A stretch of DNA of 64,000 nt from Berkiella sp963829835 (GTDB lineage Bacteria > Pseudomonadota > Gammaproteobacteria > Berkiellales > Berkiellaceae), in contig CAWHKC010000003.1 of the NCBI GenBank assembly GCA_963829835.1, positions 606,157-670,156 of the forward strand, written 5' to 3'. The notes below the pieces were generated by a model. It saw only the letters and a list, made by a program, of their open reading frames with translations. It made no database searches and was not told the DNA's origin. Positions 1 through 9,033 of the stretch are shown here, in pieces. Position 1 is the first letter of the stretch; each line of letters opens with the position of its first letter. A program made the position numbers and the translations under genes.

Positions 1-346
1 GCAGAGGATGGACTTCACTTGCTTTCATGTCACCATCAAAGCGAACCACAAATAAACGTTTGGGTAACTCATCTTTTTCTTTTTCAATTTTCTTATTACT
101 TTTATCTTGGGCTTTTTTGTTTTTAAGCCATTTTTTTAAGGCATGTTTAGTCAAGGTTTCTTCTTGTAATGAGCTGCGAATTTCTTCAAGCTTTTCATTA
201 ACATTTTCGATAACAAGATAACCATCTTCCTTCTTGCCTTTGCTCTTAAGAGCTACTGCCACGATGGCTGAAAAAGTGACAATGATTCCGATAATTAAAG
301 TTAGTGTCTTGGCTAAAAATAGACCATATTGAGACAAAAATTCCAT
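1..346 (-). CDS. sohB: SohB, inner-membrane S49-family peptidase, N-terminal part only
   Basis: Reading the minus strand from the ATG at 346 gives a protein starting MEFLSQYGLFLAKTLTLI, very close to the start of E. coli SohB. It has one N-terminal membrane segment (about residues 8-33) and then a long Lys/Glu-rich linker. The start of the conserved domain (RLFVVRFDGDMKASEVH) is reached before the window edge, so the catalytic Ser/Lys region is not visible. An AGGTGAAGG purine stretch lies just upstream of the ATG. SohB is a signal-peptide-peptidase-like protease anchored in the inner membrane. The gene is divergent from ccmA, with a 113-bp gap holding both promoters. Confidence 0.85.
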   Translation of the reverse strand, partial: MEFLSQYGLFLAKTLTLIIGIIVTFSAIVAVALKSKGKKEDGYLVIENVNEKLEEIRSSLQEETLTKHALKKWLKNKKAQDKSNKKIEKEKDELPKRLFVVRFDGDMKASEVHPL

Positions 347-459
347 ATTGACCTTCACCTTATATTTTTAGGCTAGTAGAATAGCAATCATTTTGCGCAG
401 ATGATTGCCTATATTAAAGGAAAGTGACAGTATTCATCCATCTTTGTCCAAAAGAATCT

Positions 460-1071
460 ATGGCTATGCATGTAGAAGTTAAAAATTTGAGTTTTGCCAG
501 AGGCGGCCAATACTTATTTAGAAATCTAAATTTTAACCTATCGCCTGGTCAAATGCTTATTATTCAAGGACATAATGGTTCCGGCAAGTCGACTTTACTT
601 AAAATCTTAGCAGGATTGATTTTGCCCAACAAAGGGTGCGTTTCATGGGGCAATCAAAAGATAGTTGAAAATGATCAGTTTCTGCGTGATTTAGCTTATT
701 TAGGACATCGCGATGGACTTAACTTAGGCCTGAATGCGAAAGAAAATATTAAAGTTCTGCTCGCATTAGGAGACCAAGTGCTTAACCAAAATGAGATGAC
801 AACACTATTGGAAAAGTTAGACTTAAGCGATCATCTAGCCAGACCCTGTCAGAAATTATCGGCAGGCCAGAAACGAAAGGTTGCGCTATGTGCGATTGCG
901 CTTAAACGTAAACCACTGTGGATTTTGGATGAGCCTTATACGTCACTAGATGACAAAAGTATTGGTGCGATTAATCAGCTAATGAAAAATCATCTAAGCA
1001 ACAATGGCATGATTATTATGGCAAGTCATATTCACCTGCAACAGGATAACGCACGAGTGATTCAATTATGA
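460..1071 (+). CDS. ccmA: CcmA, ATPase of the CcmABCD heme-handling ABC complex
   Basis: This is a 203-residue ABC ATPase with Walker A GHNGSGKST (37-45), signature LSAGQ and Walker B LWILDEP. CcmA with CcmB, CcmC and CcmD forms the inner-membrane complex that releases heme-loaded CcmE for c-type cytochrome assembly. I chose the ATG at 460 because the family begins almost directly with the strand matching VEVKNLSFARG. An in-frame GTG at 424 preceded by AAAGGAAA is the alternative and would add 12 residues. The stop overlaps the ccmB start by 4 bp, so it is the first gene of a tightly packed ccm operon. Confidence 0.93.
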   Translation: MAMHVEVKNLSFARGGQYLFRNLNFNLSPGQMLIIQGHNGSGKSTLLKILAGLILPNKGCVSWGNQKIVENDQFLRDLAYLGHRDGLNLGLNAKENIKVLLALGDQVLNQNEMTTLLEKLDLSDHLARPCQKLSAGQKRKVALCAIALKRKPLWILDEPYTSLDDKSIGAINQLMKNHLSNNGMIIMASHIHLQQDNARVIQL

Positions 1072-1736
1072 TGCCACTTTTTTATACCTGCTTGGGTAAT
1101 GATTTAAAAGTGATGATGCGCAATCGTGCTCAGTGGGTCCATCCTATACTCTTTTTTATGATTTTTATTTCTCTGTTTGGCATTGGGCTTGGTTTTGATT
1201 CTCAAGTATTAGTCAAAATATCTCCAGCCATTATTTGGATAGCCTTTTTAATCACAACCCTTTTTACCATCGAAACCTTATTTCGTAGCGAAATGGAAGA
1301 GGGTGGTTTGGAACAATTACTCTTGAGTCCGCATCCTTTGTGGTGGCTCATCTTTGCTAAATCAGTAGCCATATGGATTGTTTCTTGTTTGCCATTGATT
1401 GTTATCATTCCCTTGCTTGGCTTGTTTATGCAATTAACACTGTTTGAAAATAGCGTACTGCTAATCAGTGTATTGATTGGGAGTCCTGCCATTACCTTAA
1501 TTGGGGTGATAGGGGCTGCATTAACCATTACATTACCGCGATCGGGTGTATTTTTGGGGCTATTATTATTGCCGCTCTATATACCTATTCTGATTTTAGG
1601 AGAAAGTGCGGTTGTATTATTACTATCATCGCAGTGGCCGCAATTTCAATTGGGCATGCTTGGCGCAATATCAATATTAACGATAACCTTTGCTCCCTTT
1701 GCTGCAGCATCGGCTTTAAAAGTTGCAATGGATTAA
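1068..1736 (+). CDS. ccmB: CcmB, membrane subunit of the heme ABC complex
   Basis: The 222-residue protein is very hydrophobic with about six membrane helices, the usual length and shape of CcmB. A charged stretch near residues 70-85 (FRSEMEEGGLEQLLLSPHP) matches the conserved cytoplasmic loop of the family. It is the permease partner of CcmA and acts in the inner membrane in c-type cytochrome maturation. The start overlaps the ccmA stop (ATGA). Position between ccmA and ccmC supports the call. Confidence 0.93.
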   Translation: MMPLFYTCLGNDLKVMMRNRAQWVHPILFFMIFISLFGIGLGFDSQVLVKISPAIIWIAFLITTLFTIETLFRSEMEEGGLEQLLLSPHPLWWLIFAKSVAIWIVSCLPLIVIIPLLGLFMQLTLFENSVLLISVLIGSPAITLIGVIGAALTITLPRSGVFLGLLLLPLYIPILILGESAVVLLLSSQWPQFQLGMLGAISILTITFAPFAAASALKVAMD

Positions 1737-1742
1737 ATTTGT

Positions 1743-2483
1743 ATGATAAATATAATCATCAGCTTAGGTTCACCACGTCGTTTTTATCACTTTTTAGGTT
1801 TGCTTCAACCTTGGTTTTTAGTGCTTGGGTTAATGGCAATTGCTTATGGTGCTTATACAGGGCTATTCATAGCGCCTGCAGATTATCAACAAGGTGATGG
1901 TTTTCGTATTATGTATGTCCATGTTCCTTGTGCCATGCTTTCATTATTGATTTTCGCAAGCATGTCAGTCTTTTCAGCAATTTATCTGATATGGCGAATT
2001 AAAATAGCCGATATCATGGCCTACTGCTTAGCAAGGATTGGTGCCTTTTTTACTTTTTGTGCACTGGTGACTGGCGCTATTTGGGGTAAACCCATGTGGG
2101 GAACCTGGTGGATCTGGGATGCACGTTTAACCTCTGAATTGATTTTACTCTTTCTTTATTTGGGATACATTGGTTTATATTCAGCCATTCCCCAAAAAAG
2201 GCAAGCGGCTAAGGCCTGCGCAATTTTATCCCTCATTGGTATTATCGATGTGCCGATTATCCATTACTCCGTTTATTGGTGGAATACTTTACATCAAGGG
2301 GCGACCATCTCAAAGTTTTCACAACCAACGATAGAAAGCAGCATGTTGACACCATTATTAATGATGATAATCGGGTTTAGCTTATATGTTTCAGCACTGG
2401 TCTGTTTTAGGGTGAGAACAGAAATCCTTCAAAGAGAGCAGAATAATCAATGGGTTGCCTCTTTAATGAATAAATCAATATAA
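1743..2483 (+). CDS. ccmC: CcmC, heme-delivery protein with WWD domain
   Basis: The 246-residue polytopic protein carries the tryptophan-rich WWD motif (WGKPMWGTWWIWD, about residues 115-127), which binds heme at the periplasmic face. Conserved histidines lie on either side (VHVP near residue 60, IHYSVYWW near 185). CcmC loads heme onto CcmE. It follows ccmB after 6 bp and precedes ccmD. Confidence 0.95.
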   Translation: MINIIISLGSPRRFYHFLGLLQPWFLVLGLMAIAYGAYTGLFIAPADYQQGDGFRIMYVHVPCAMLSLLIFASMSVFSAIYLIWRIKIADIMAYCLARIGAFFTFCALVTGAIWGKPMWGTWWIWDARLTSELILLFLYLGYIGLYSAIPQKRQAAKACAILSLIGIIDVPIIHYSVYWWNTLHQGATISKFSQPTIESSMLTPLLMMIIGFSLYVSALVCFRVRTEILQREQNNQWVASLMNKSI

Positions 2484-2494
2484 GGATGCTAATC

Positions 2495-2647
2495 ATGTGG
2501 AATATGGGTGGTTATGGGATATATGTTTGGCCATGTTATGGCTTGGTGTTTACCGGTATGATTTGGCTTTTAGGGACAAGCATTTGGCGAGCTAGGCAAT
2601 TCAAACGTCAATTCAAAGAAATTAGTGATATGAATAAGAGTAAGTAG
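2495..2647 (+). CDS. ccmD: CcmD, small membrane subunit of heme export
   Basis: A 50-residue ORF starts at the ATG at 2495 (MWNMGGYGIYVWPCYGL) and has one membrane segment followed by a basic tail (WRARQFKRQFKE). Size, the GGYG-x-YVW start and the basic tail are typical of CcmD, which helps release holo-CcmE from CcmABC. It fills the gap between ccmC and ccmE, ending 5 bp before the ccmE start. Confidence 0.88.
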   Translation: MWNMGGYGIYVWPCYGLVFTGMIWLLGTSIWRARQFKRQFKEISDMNKSK

Positions 2648-2652
2648 GCCAA

Positions 2653-3078
2653 ATGTCACCGGTACAAAAGAAAAGAATGATTGTTGTGATAGCGCTTATT
2701 AGTGGCGTTGGGATGGCGCTGGGGCTGATTTTATTCGCCTTAAAACAAAACATTAATTTATTTTATTCGCCCACACAATTAGTACAAGAAAAAGTACCTC
2801 AAAATAAAACCATTCGTATTGGTGGTATGGTTGTCAAAAATAGTCTGGTACGTAACAGTGATTTATCTGTGGAATTTGTTATCTCGGATTTTCAAAATCA
2901 AACCAAGGTGAAATATAAAGGGATCTTGCCGGATTTATTTAAAGAAGGTCAGGGTATTGTTGCTCAAGGTGCTTTGGACAAAAATGGTGAATTTAAAGCA
3001 ACACAAGTGTTGGCAAAGCATGACGAAAAATATATGCCACCTGAAGTTAGCGCAACTCTGAAAGGCGCTCAATCATGA
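2653..3078 (+). CDS. ccmE: CcmE, periplasmic heme chaperone
   Basis: This 141-residue protein has one N-terminal membrane anchor (about 8-30) and the CcmE beta-barrel domain with IRIGGMVV and VKYKGILPDLFKEGQG. The heme-attachment His is H123, in LAKHDEKYMPPEV. CcmE binds heme covalently and passes it to CcmF. The C-terminal tail is short. The stop overlaps the ccmF start by 4 bp. Confidence 0.96.
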   Translation: MSPVQKKRMIVVIALISGVGMALGLILFALKQNINLFYSPTQLVQEKVPQNKTIRIGGMVVKNSLVRNSDLSVEFVISDFQNQTKVKYKGILPDLFKEGQGIVAQGALDKNGEFKATQVLAKHDEKYMPPEVSATLKGAQS

Positions 3079-4994
3079 TCCCAGAATTTGGACTTGTCAC
3101 TCTGATTCTTGCGCTGATGATGTCGCTAGTCCAAGCATTTGTAGCACCCGTTGGTTTAATAAACCAACGTTTTGCGTTTTGTCAGACTTTTTCCAGGCCA
3201 GCAGCTTTCGGGCAATGCTTTTTTGTGGTCATCAGTTTTGTCACGTTAATGTGTTGTTTTGTTCAAGATGACTTTTCACTTGAATATATTGCTCAAAACT
3301 CGAACTCGCATTTGCCATTGGTTTACAAAATCTGTGCTGTTTGGGGAGCCCATGAAGGATCTTTATTATTATGGTCATTAATATTAGCGCTCTGGACAGT
3401 GGCGGTTGCAACAAGAACAAAGGCATTACCTAAAGATGTGTCCGTTATAGTGCTCAGTATTTTAGGGTGCATCAGTATTGGATTTTTATTATTGCTTTTA
3501 CAAACGTCTAATCCTTTTGCACGAATACTTCCGTTTTCACCAAATGAAGGGGCTGATCTTAATCCTTTGCTACAAGATCCCGGATTTGTACTACATCCAC
3601 CTTTTCTCTATATGGGTTATGTGGGTTTAGCCGTTCCATTTGCTTTCGCTATCACTGCGATGATATTAAAAAATAAGCCCATCCCTTGGGCGACATGGGC
3701 AAGACCATGGGCGTTATTAGCATGGTCTTTTTTGACGGTGGGTATAACGCTTGGCAGTTGGTGGGCCTATTATGAATTAGGTTGGGGCGGCTGGTGGTTT
3801 TGGGATCCGGTTGAGAATGCCTCCTTTATGCCTTGGTTAGTGGGGGCGGCTTTAGGACATGCTTTACTGATTAGCGCATCAAAACAACAGTTATTTAATT
3901 CTTGGAGTTTATTACTGGCTCTGAGTGCCTTTATCTTGAGTTTAATAGGAACCTTTTTAGTGAGATCGGGTGTTGTTTCATCCGTTCATGCCTTTGCAAG
4001 TGATCCTTCTCGTGGCACTTTTATTCTTGGGTTTTTAGCTTTAGTGGTTATGTTTTCTTTTGGATTGTTTATTTCCAGAGGCATTAAAGCACAAACTTTG
4101 AGTCGTTCTTCGGCCTACTCTAGAGAATCGCTGATGTTATTAGGCAACGTTATTTTGTATGTTGCCACCTTAACTGTTTTGTTAGGGACCTTATATCCCA
4201 TTTTTATTGAAGTGTTAAAAGAAGAAAGATTATCGGTAGGACCGCCTTATTTTAATAGCGTGTTTATTCCTATTATGATTCCATTGTTAGGACTTATGGC
4301 TATCGCGCCTCATATCAAATGGGGGGAAGACACAATCGGGTTATTATGGCCTAAAATGAAAATAGCTTTGTTATTGAGCCCTATCGTAGTCGCTTCGCTC
4401 TTTTTTCTTAAAGATTTCCCCGTGATGTCATATATCGGCATTTTATTTGGGGCTTGGGTTCTCGCTGGCACCTTATTCGCTGTCTGGAAACTTAACGTAA
4501 ACGGAAATTTAGGATTGTCGCGCTGGGGAATGATCCTTGCCCATTTTGGGATTGGATTAGCGGTGTTAGGAATTGCTTTAACCACTGCCTTAGAAACTGA
4601 GAAAGATCTGAAAATGAGTCTTGGTGAAACAGTTAGGATCCAGAAATATGAGTTTGTGTTTAAAGATCTCAAAGACATTCAAGGTCCCAACTATGAGGGA
4701 ATACAGGCAACCTTTTTGATTAACCAAAATCAAAAATTACTCAGCAAGTTATATCCAGAAAAACGATTTTTTATACCACGAAATACACCGATGACTGAAA
4801 CAGCCATCTACCCAGGTTTATTTCGAGATTTCTATATAGCCTTAGGAGAAAGGTTAGACGATGGGAGCTGGACAGTTCGTCTTTACATAAAGCCCTTTAT
4901 CAGATTTATCTGGCTTGGCGGATTGATGATAGCACTGGGTGCTTTCATCGCAAGTCTAGTCGCCTTTAGACAAACAGTAAGAGGATCAATATGA
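3075..4994 (+). CDS. ccmF: CcmF, cytochrome c heme lyase subunit
   Basis: The 639-residue protein has many membrane helices and the WWD motif GGWWFWDPVEN (around residue 240). Other family motifs are visible (WGAHEGSLLLW near 90, HPPFLYMGYVG near 175, RSGVVSSVHAFASDPSRG near 300). CcmF is the large component of the heme lyase that attaches heme to apocytochrome c at the periplasmic side. Length and motif order fit the family. It overlaps both neighbours by 4 bp. Confidence 0.97.
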   Translation: MIPEFGLVTLILALMMSLVQAFVAPVGLINQRFAFCQTFSRPAAFGQCFFVVISFVTLMCCFVQDDFSLEYIAQNSNSHLPLVYKICAVWGAHEGSLLLWSLILALWTVAVATRTKALPKDVSVIVLSILGCISIGFLLLLLQTSNPFARILPFSPNEGADLNPLLQDPGFVLHPPFLYMGYVGLAVPFAFAITAMILKNKPIPWATWARPWALLAWSFLTVGITLGSWWAYYELGWGGWWFWDPVENASFMPWLVGAALGHALLISASKQQLFNSWSLLLALSAFILSLIGTFLVRSGVVSSVHAFASDPSRGTFILGFLALVVMFSFGLFISRGIKAQTLSRSSAYSRESLMLLGNVILYVATLTVLLGTLYPIFIEVLKEERLSVGPPYFNSVFIPIMIPLLGLMAIAPHIKWGEDTIGLLWPKMKIALLLSPIVVASLFFLKDFPVMSYIGILFGAWVLAGTLFAVWKLNVNGNLGLSRWGMILAHFGIGLAVLGIALTTALETEKDLKMSLGETVRIQKYEFVFKDLKDIQGPNYEGIQATFLINQNQKLLSKLYPEKRFFIPRNTPMTETAIYPGLFRDFYIALGERLDDGSWTVRLYIKPFIRFIWLGGLMIALGAFIASLVAFRQTVRGSI

Positions 4995-5542
4995 GTTTAC
5001 AAACCTTGCGTCAACAGGTATGGCGTTTTATACCTGGACTTGTTTTAGGAATGATTTTAATCATTTTATGGAAAGCTTTGACGGTTGAAGATTCACCTTC
5101 TGCCAATCAAGAATCGCCTTTTCCGGCTTTTTCCTTAGGGGATGTTAGAACACCTGATAAAATGGTAAGTTTAAATGATGTCAAAGGGCAGGTCAGCATT
5201 GTGCATGTTTGGGCCACTTGGTGTGGCATTTGTGTCAAAGAACATGATGAATGGTTACGTATTAAAAATAAGTGGCCAAATGAAATTGTGGGTATAGTCT
5301 ATAGAGATGATGCTGACAAAGTGAAGAGCCTATTAGAAAAGAAGGGTGACCCATACCAATATTTGCTGAACGATAGTACAGGAAGTTTAGGGCTAAAATT
5401 AGGTTTAATGGGAACACCGGAAACCTATATTGTAGACAGTAACGGTGTCATTCGCTTTCATTATTTAGGTCCTGTTTCTTTAAGTCAATTTGAGCAACAC
5501 TTTTTACCAGTAATAGAAAAAATAAAAAATGAGAAAGCGTAA
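4991..5542 (+). CDS. ccmG: CcmG/DsbE, thiol:disulfide reductase for apocytochrome c
   Basis: This 183-residue membrane-anchored thioredoxin-fold protein has one helix at about 13-29 and the active site WATWCGIC (C78, C81). The family usually has CxPC with proline; here the pair encloses Gly-Ile, a small departure. The cis-Pro loop is seen in GLMGTPETYIVD. It keeps the heme-binding CXXCH cysteines reduced. The 3' end overlaps ccmH by 14 bp. Confidence 0.93.
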   Translation: MSLQTLRQQVWRFIPGLVLGMILIILWKALTVEDSPSANQESPFPAFSLGDVRTPDKMVSLNDVKGQVSIVHVWATWCGICVKEHDEWLRIKNKWPNEIVGIVYRDDADKVKSLLEKKGDPYQYLLNDSTGSLGLKLGLMGTPETYIVDSNGVIRFHYLGPVSLSQFEQHFLPVIEKIKNEKA

Positions 5543-5945
5543 AGATACCCAAACCAGCTTGTTGGTTCTTTTGATTGGATTGTTTTTTTCAAGCATTTGT
5601 TTTGCTGTGCAAGAACATTTTACTTTTGATAACCCGCAGCAACAGCAAGAATTCGAAGGGATGTTAAAGGAATTTCGATGTGTAACATGCCCGAATCAAA
5701 ATATTGCTGATTCCTCGGCACCAGTTGCCAGAGCGATGCAGGAAGAAATTTACAATCGGGTAAAGCTTGGCGAATCAAAAGAAGCCATTTCAGAATATTT
5801 ACTTGAAAGTTATGGTGACTATGTTATCTACAAACCAAGGGTAATGACGCAAACTTGGTTGCTGTGGTTTGGTCCTTTTATTATGCTAATAATAGGATCG
5901 TTTCTGTGGTTTAAATTCTTTAATAAAGCGCAAACTAAAACATGA
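5529..5945 (+). CDS. ccmH: CcmH, apocytochrome c thiol oxidoreductase
   Basis: The 138-residue protein has a signal sequence ending near SICFA (residue 26) and a redox motif FRCVTC (C51, C54) in place of the common LRCxxC. Three-helix domain motifs follow (QEEIYNRVKLGESKEAI and YGDYVIYKP), then a C-terminal membrane anchor. It works with CcmG in reducing apocytochrome thiols. It overlaps ccmG by 14 bp and ccmI by 4 bp. Confidence 0.94.
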   Translation: MRKRKDTQTSLLVLLIGLFFSSICFAVQEHFTFDNPQQQQEFEGMLKEFRCVTCPNQNIADSSAPVARAMQEEIYNRVKLGESKEAISEYLLESYGDYVIYKPRVMTQTWLLWFGPFIMLIIGSFLWFKFFNKAQTKT

Positions 5946-7024
5946 ATGCTTTTATTCAAATGCCGCTATTTTGGATAGTCATAGGCACCATTATTTTATT
6001 TGGGCTTGGGATTATTATCTTACCGCTTTGTCAAAATACTTTTAGAGGACGTCGTTTCTTTTTAATTATTTTTAGTTTGATGTTTTGTGGGTCCTCATTT
6101 TTATTGTATAAACAATGGGGCGGCAGTGGAATGCTTTTAGATAAGCATGCACTTGCGAAAGTGTCAGAGGATCTTGCCAAGATAACAGCCAATCCTGATA
6201 TCCCAAGAGAACAAGCTTTAGAAAAATTTCATTTGCTTGAGAACAAAATCAGTTATTCCCCTGTTGCGTTAACACAGCTTGCGAGTATTTATAATCAATT
6301 AGGCTTATTTGATGAAGCGATTAATGCGCTTTCAAAAGCAATGACGCTATCGCCCGATGTGAATGAATATCAAGTGCAATGGATTTATAGTCATTCATTA
6401 AAAGATCAAGGCAAACTGCAGCCGGAGATCCGAAGTGCAGCTGAAAATTTATTGCAAAAAGACAGCACTCAGAAAGTTATACTGAATATATTGGCAATAG
6501 ATGATTATTTTCGTGGTCGATATTTACAAGCAATACAGCAATGGCAACAGCTCATTGAAACCGACGAAGACATTACGGAAGAAAAGAGAACTAAAATCCA
6601 ACAAGCTATACTTACCGCCTCAGGGCATCTTGATTCAAAAGAGCAGGCGGCTTTCAATGCTAACAACCATGCAGATGTTTCCTTCCAAGTTAATGTTGAG
6701 TTAAGTCCCACACTTTCACAATCAGTTTCACCAGAAGATGTTGTGTTTATCTTTATTAAGGAAAGTGAGGGCAGCAATATGCCATTGGCCGTACTTAAGA
6801 AAACAGCGCGTGAACTTCCCTTTACTGTTAATTTGGGCAACAAACATTCCATGATGCCGGATCGTAAACTAACGGTTGGTATGAAGGTTCAAGTCCTAGC
6901 TAAAGTATCAAAATCTGGTGATCCTTTAGATAAAAATGGCGAGTTACGAGGAATAAGCGACACAATAGTGATAAAATCTGGTAATCAGCCTATCGATATA
7001 ATGATAAATCAACGAGTTGGTTAA
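5942..7024 (+). CDS. ccmI: CcmI, TPR apocytochrome c chaperone
   Basis: The 360-residue protein has two N-terminal membrane helices (about 7-30 and 38-55). A TPR region follows (LTQLASIYNQLGLFDEAINALSKA near 110-135). The C-terminal periplasmic domain (about 245-360, with VELSPTLSQSVSPEDVVFIF and LTVGMKVQVLAKVSKSGDP) matches the CcmI/CycH C-terminal domain. CcmI delivers apocytochrome to the CcmF-CcmH lyase. As the last ccm gene it completes the system I set. Confidence 0.9.
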   Translation: MNAFIQMPLFWIVIGTIILFGLGIIILPLCQNTFRGRRFFLIIFSLMFCGSSFLLYKQWGGSGMLLDKHALAKVSEDLAKITANPDIPREQALEKFHLLENKISYSPVALTQLASIYNQLGLFDEAINALSKAMTLSPDVNEYQVQWIYSHSLKDQGKLQPEIRSAAENLLQKDSTQKVILNILAIDDYFRGRYLQAIQQWQQLIETDEDITEEKRTKIQQAILTASGHLDSKEQAAFNANNHADVSFQVNVELSPTLSQSVSPEDVVFIFIKESEGSNMPLAVLKKTARELPFTVNLGNKHSMMPDRKLTVGMKVQVLAKVSKSGDPLDKNGELRGISDTIVIKSGNQPIDIMINQRVG

Positions 7025-7047
7025 TTTAATAAACTAAGGAGATTATA

Positions 7048-7167
7048 ATGGAAGTTCAAAAGAAAAAAGGAATATCCGATGAAGCTTTTGATGCGATTGC
7101 TGCCGTTTTGATTATTGCGGTTGCTGTAACGGGTGTTGTATTTTGGTTGCAGGGAATGCCTTCATAG
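7048..7167 (+). CDS. 39-residue single-pass membrane protein downstream of ccmI
   Basis: The ATG at 7048 has a strong AAGGAGATT ribosome site and opens a 39-codon frame starting MEVQKKKGISDEAFDAIAAV. A basic N-terminus precedes one hydrophobic segment (about residues 16-34), so a single-pass inner-membrane protein is likely. It lies 23 bp after ccmI and may be the last cistron of the operon. Its 3' end overlaps the convergent cysZ gene by 56 bp. Function unknown; the strong ribosome site and clean topology support a real gene. Confidence 0.7.
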   Translation: MEVQKKKGISDEAFDAIAAVLIIAVAVTGVVFWLQGMPS

Positions 7168-7909
7168 AATTTGTTTTTTCCCATAAACGTGTTGCGCCTA
7201 ATACGGCAGCGGGCATAACCATTAAATTCAAAACGGGTATGCTGCTTAATAGTGCTACAGTGCAACCAAAGCCTAGCACTAGTGATCTATGTTCTTTTAA
7301 CCTTATTAATACGTCTTTAAAACGCATTTGGTGATTATCGGCTGGGTAATCAATGTATTGAATAGCCATCATCCAAGCGCTAAACCAGAACAAAAGTACG
7401 GGAATGGCTAGGTTTGCTACTGGAATAAAGTAAAGCACAACAACCACAAGCCCTAAAAGCAGAAGTCGAGGAATATAATAAAAGAGTTTGGTAAGCTCTC
7501 GACTTAAGGTTTTATGTATCGTCTGCAAGAACGGCTGAGTAGGTACGCTACCCCCTAATGCTTTTGAATAAGATTCACTGAGTAGCCCATTAAACGGCGC
7601 TGCGACTAGATTAGCTCCAAGTGTCGCGAAAAAAGTAAAAACACTGATTAAAATAGTCAACAAAGCAAAGACGATTATTCCTTTAATAAAAGATAAGAAT
7701 CCGCCTAACCATGTTAACCATGACGGTAAATGTGGGGTGAGAAAACTTAACTTGCCTAAGCCATATTGAACGCAATAATAAAAAAGAACGCCAAAAACTA
7801 CCAAATTGATTAATAACGGAATATAAATATAATGCCGAACTTGGGGGTGTGCTAAGGCTTTGAAACCTTGCAACATGAAAGTCACCCCCTCTTTAAATCG
7901 ATTGATCAT
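7112..7909 (-). CDS. cysZ: CysZ-type sulfate permease (EI24 family)
   Basis: The 265-residue membrane protein matches CysZ closely in layout: an N-terminal F-x-QGFKALAHPQVRHYIYIPLLIN stretch, then NLVAAPFNGLLSE, a central region with YIPRLLLLG, and WFSAWMMAIQYIDYPADNH. CysZ mediates sulfate uptake for cysteine synthesis. The start overlaps yheT by 17 bp; an internal Met at residue 12 is an alternative. The C-terminus runs into the small protein encoded on the other strand. Confidence 0.85.
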   Translation of the reverse strand: MINRFKEGVTFMLQGFKALAHPQVRHYIYIPLLINLVVFGVLFYYCVQYGLGKLSFLTPHLPSWLTWLGGFLSFIKGIIVFALLTILISVFTFFATLGANLVAAPFNGLLSESYSKALGGSVPTQPFLQTIHKTLSRELTKLFYYIPRLLLLGLVVVVLYFIPVANLAIPVLLFWFSAWMMAIQYIDYPADNHQMRFKDVLIRLKEHRSLVLGFGCTVALLSSIPVLNLMVMPAAVLGATRLWEKTNSMKAFPATKIQHPLQQPQ

Positions 7910-8897
7910 GCAGTTTTACCCATTTGAAAATAACTCTGTCCATCCAACGATAATCGAACCATTTATCGGTTGATCCCAGCCAACCCACATGGCCGCCCTT
8001 ATCAGTAATAATCACATCAATATTGTCTTTGTCGGGAAGCTTTAAAAATCTTCGTCGACTAATAACCGGATCATCTTTGGCGTACATGATTAAGGTTGGT
8101 AGGGTAATTGCCGCTACAAATTGTGCTGAACTACAGCGTGTGTAGTAGTCATGTGCATTTTTAAATCCACTTCTTGGTGCGGTATATAAATCATCAAATT
8201 GATAGACATTGGAAATGGGTGGCAAATTCAGTTTTGGCAATTCAGGGAATGTTTCGTGGAGTTTTTTGATATCTTCTAACAAACCTTTAACAAAAAAATC
8301 ATTAAAAACTTTATTTTGTTTTTTGATAAGTAATTTGACGCTGGCTTCAAGATCAAGCGGCGGAGAAACGGCTACCACACTATCAAGATTGCCACTTTTA
8401 TGCATCCCATCTTCACCTGCCATTTTGAGGGTGATATTAGCACCTAAGGAAAAACCAATTTGAGTGACTGGGCTTTTTGGAAATTGCAAGGCTAACCATT
8501 CTAAGATTTGTCTTGTATCCTCGCTACGTCCACTATGGTAAAGATGCTTAGCAAGCCCTTTTCCGGCGCCACACCCTCTGAGATTCATCCTTATAACAAC
8601 AAAACCATGTGCCACAAAAAATTGGGTTGCACGGATAAAATATTTCGAATTTTGTGAACCAGTTAGTCCATGGACAAGTAAAATAATGCGTTGTGAGGGT
8701 ACCCAATGAGTAGGGCGGTTTTCAATCAGAACAATTTTATCCCCATCCGCTAGAGGGACAATATGTTGCTTGCTATTGTTAATGAAGGGGTTATAGGGAA
8801 AATAAAAGGAAGCGATAGTTTGGGTCAGTCCTTTATTAAGCCCAGGTAAAGGACAAAAAGGAGGCATTCCTAGTTTTTTTAAGATATCTTTGGACAT
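7893..8897 (-). CDS. yheT: YheT-family alpha/beta hydrolase
   Basis: The 334-residue protein has the alpha/beta-hydrolase triad: nucleophile S150 in GFSLGAN, acid in YAKDDPVI (near 274) and His in GGHVGWLG (near 303). LLVHGLTGS near 75 provides the oxyanion-hole region. RMNLRGCGAGKGLAKHLYHSGRSED is typical of the YheT (UPF0017) group. The natural substrate in bacteria is not established. It overlaps cysZ, so the two are probably co-transcribed. Confidence 0.88.
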   Translation of the reverse strand: MSKDILKKLGMPPFCPLPGLNKGLTQTIASFYFPYNPFINNSKQHIVPLADGDKIVLIENRPTHWVPSQRIILLVHGLTGSQNSKYFIRATQFFVAHGFVVIRMNLRGCGAGKGLAKHLYHSGRSEDTRQILEWLALQFPKSPVTQIGFSLGANITLKMAGEDGMHKSGNLDSVVAVSPPLDLEASVKLLIKKQNKVFNDFFVKGLLEDIKKLHETFPELPKLNLPPISNVYQFDDLYTAPRSGFKNAHDYYTRCSSAQFVAAITLPTLIMYAKDDPVISRRRFLKLPDKDNIDVIITDKGGHVGWLGSTDKWFDYRWMDRVIFKWVKLHDQSI

Positions 8898-9033
8898 AAG
8901 CTTTCTTTTTTTAATCTTTGTAGAGGATATACTGGATAGGAAGGGAAGTCTAAATTTGAACTTATGGTAGCTTGGAATTATACCATTATCATATAGTTGT
9001 TATTTGCCATACTTAATGAGGGATTATTATTGT

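Noticed and set aside
27..221. Plus-strand ORF at the left edge
   Set aside because: It is antisense to the sohB start on the minus strand, which matches a known family and has its own ribosome site.
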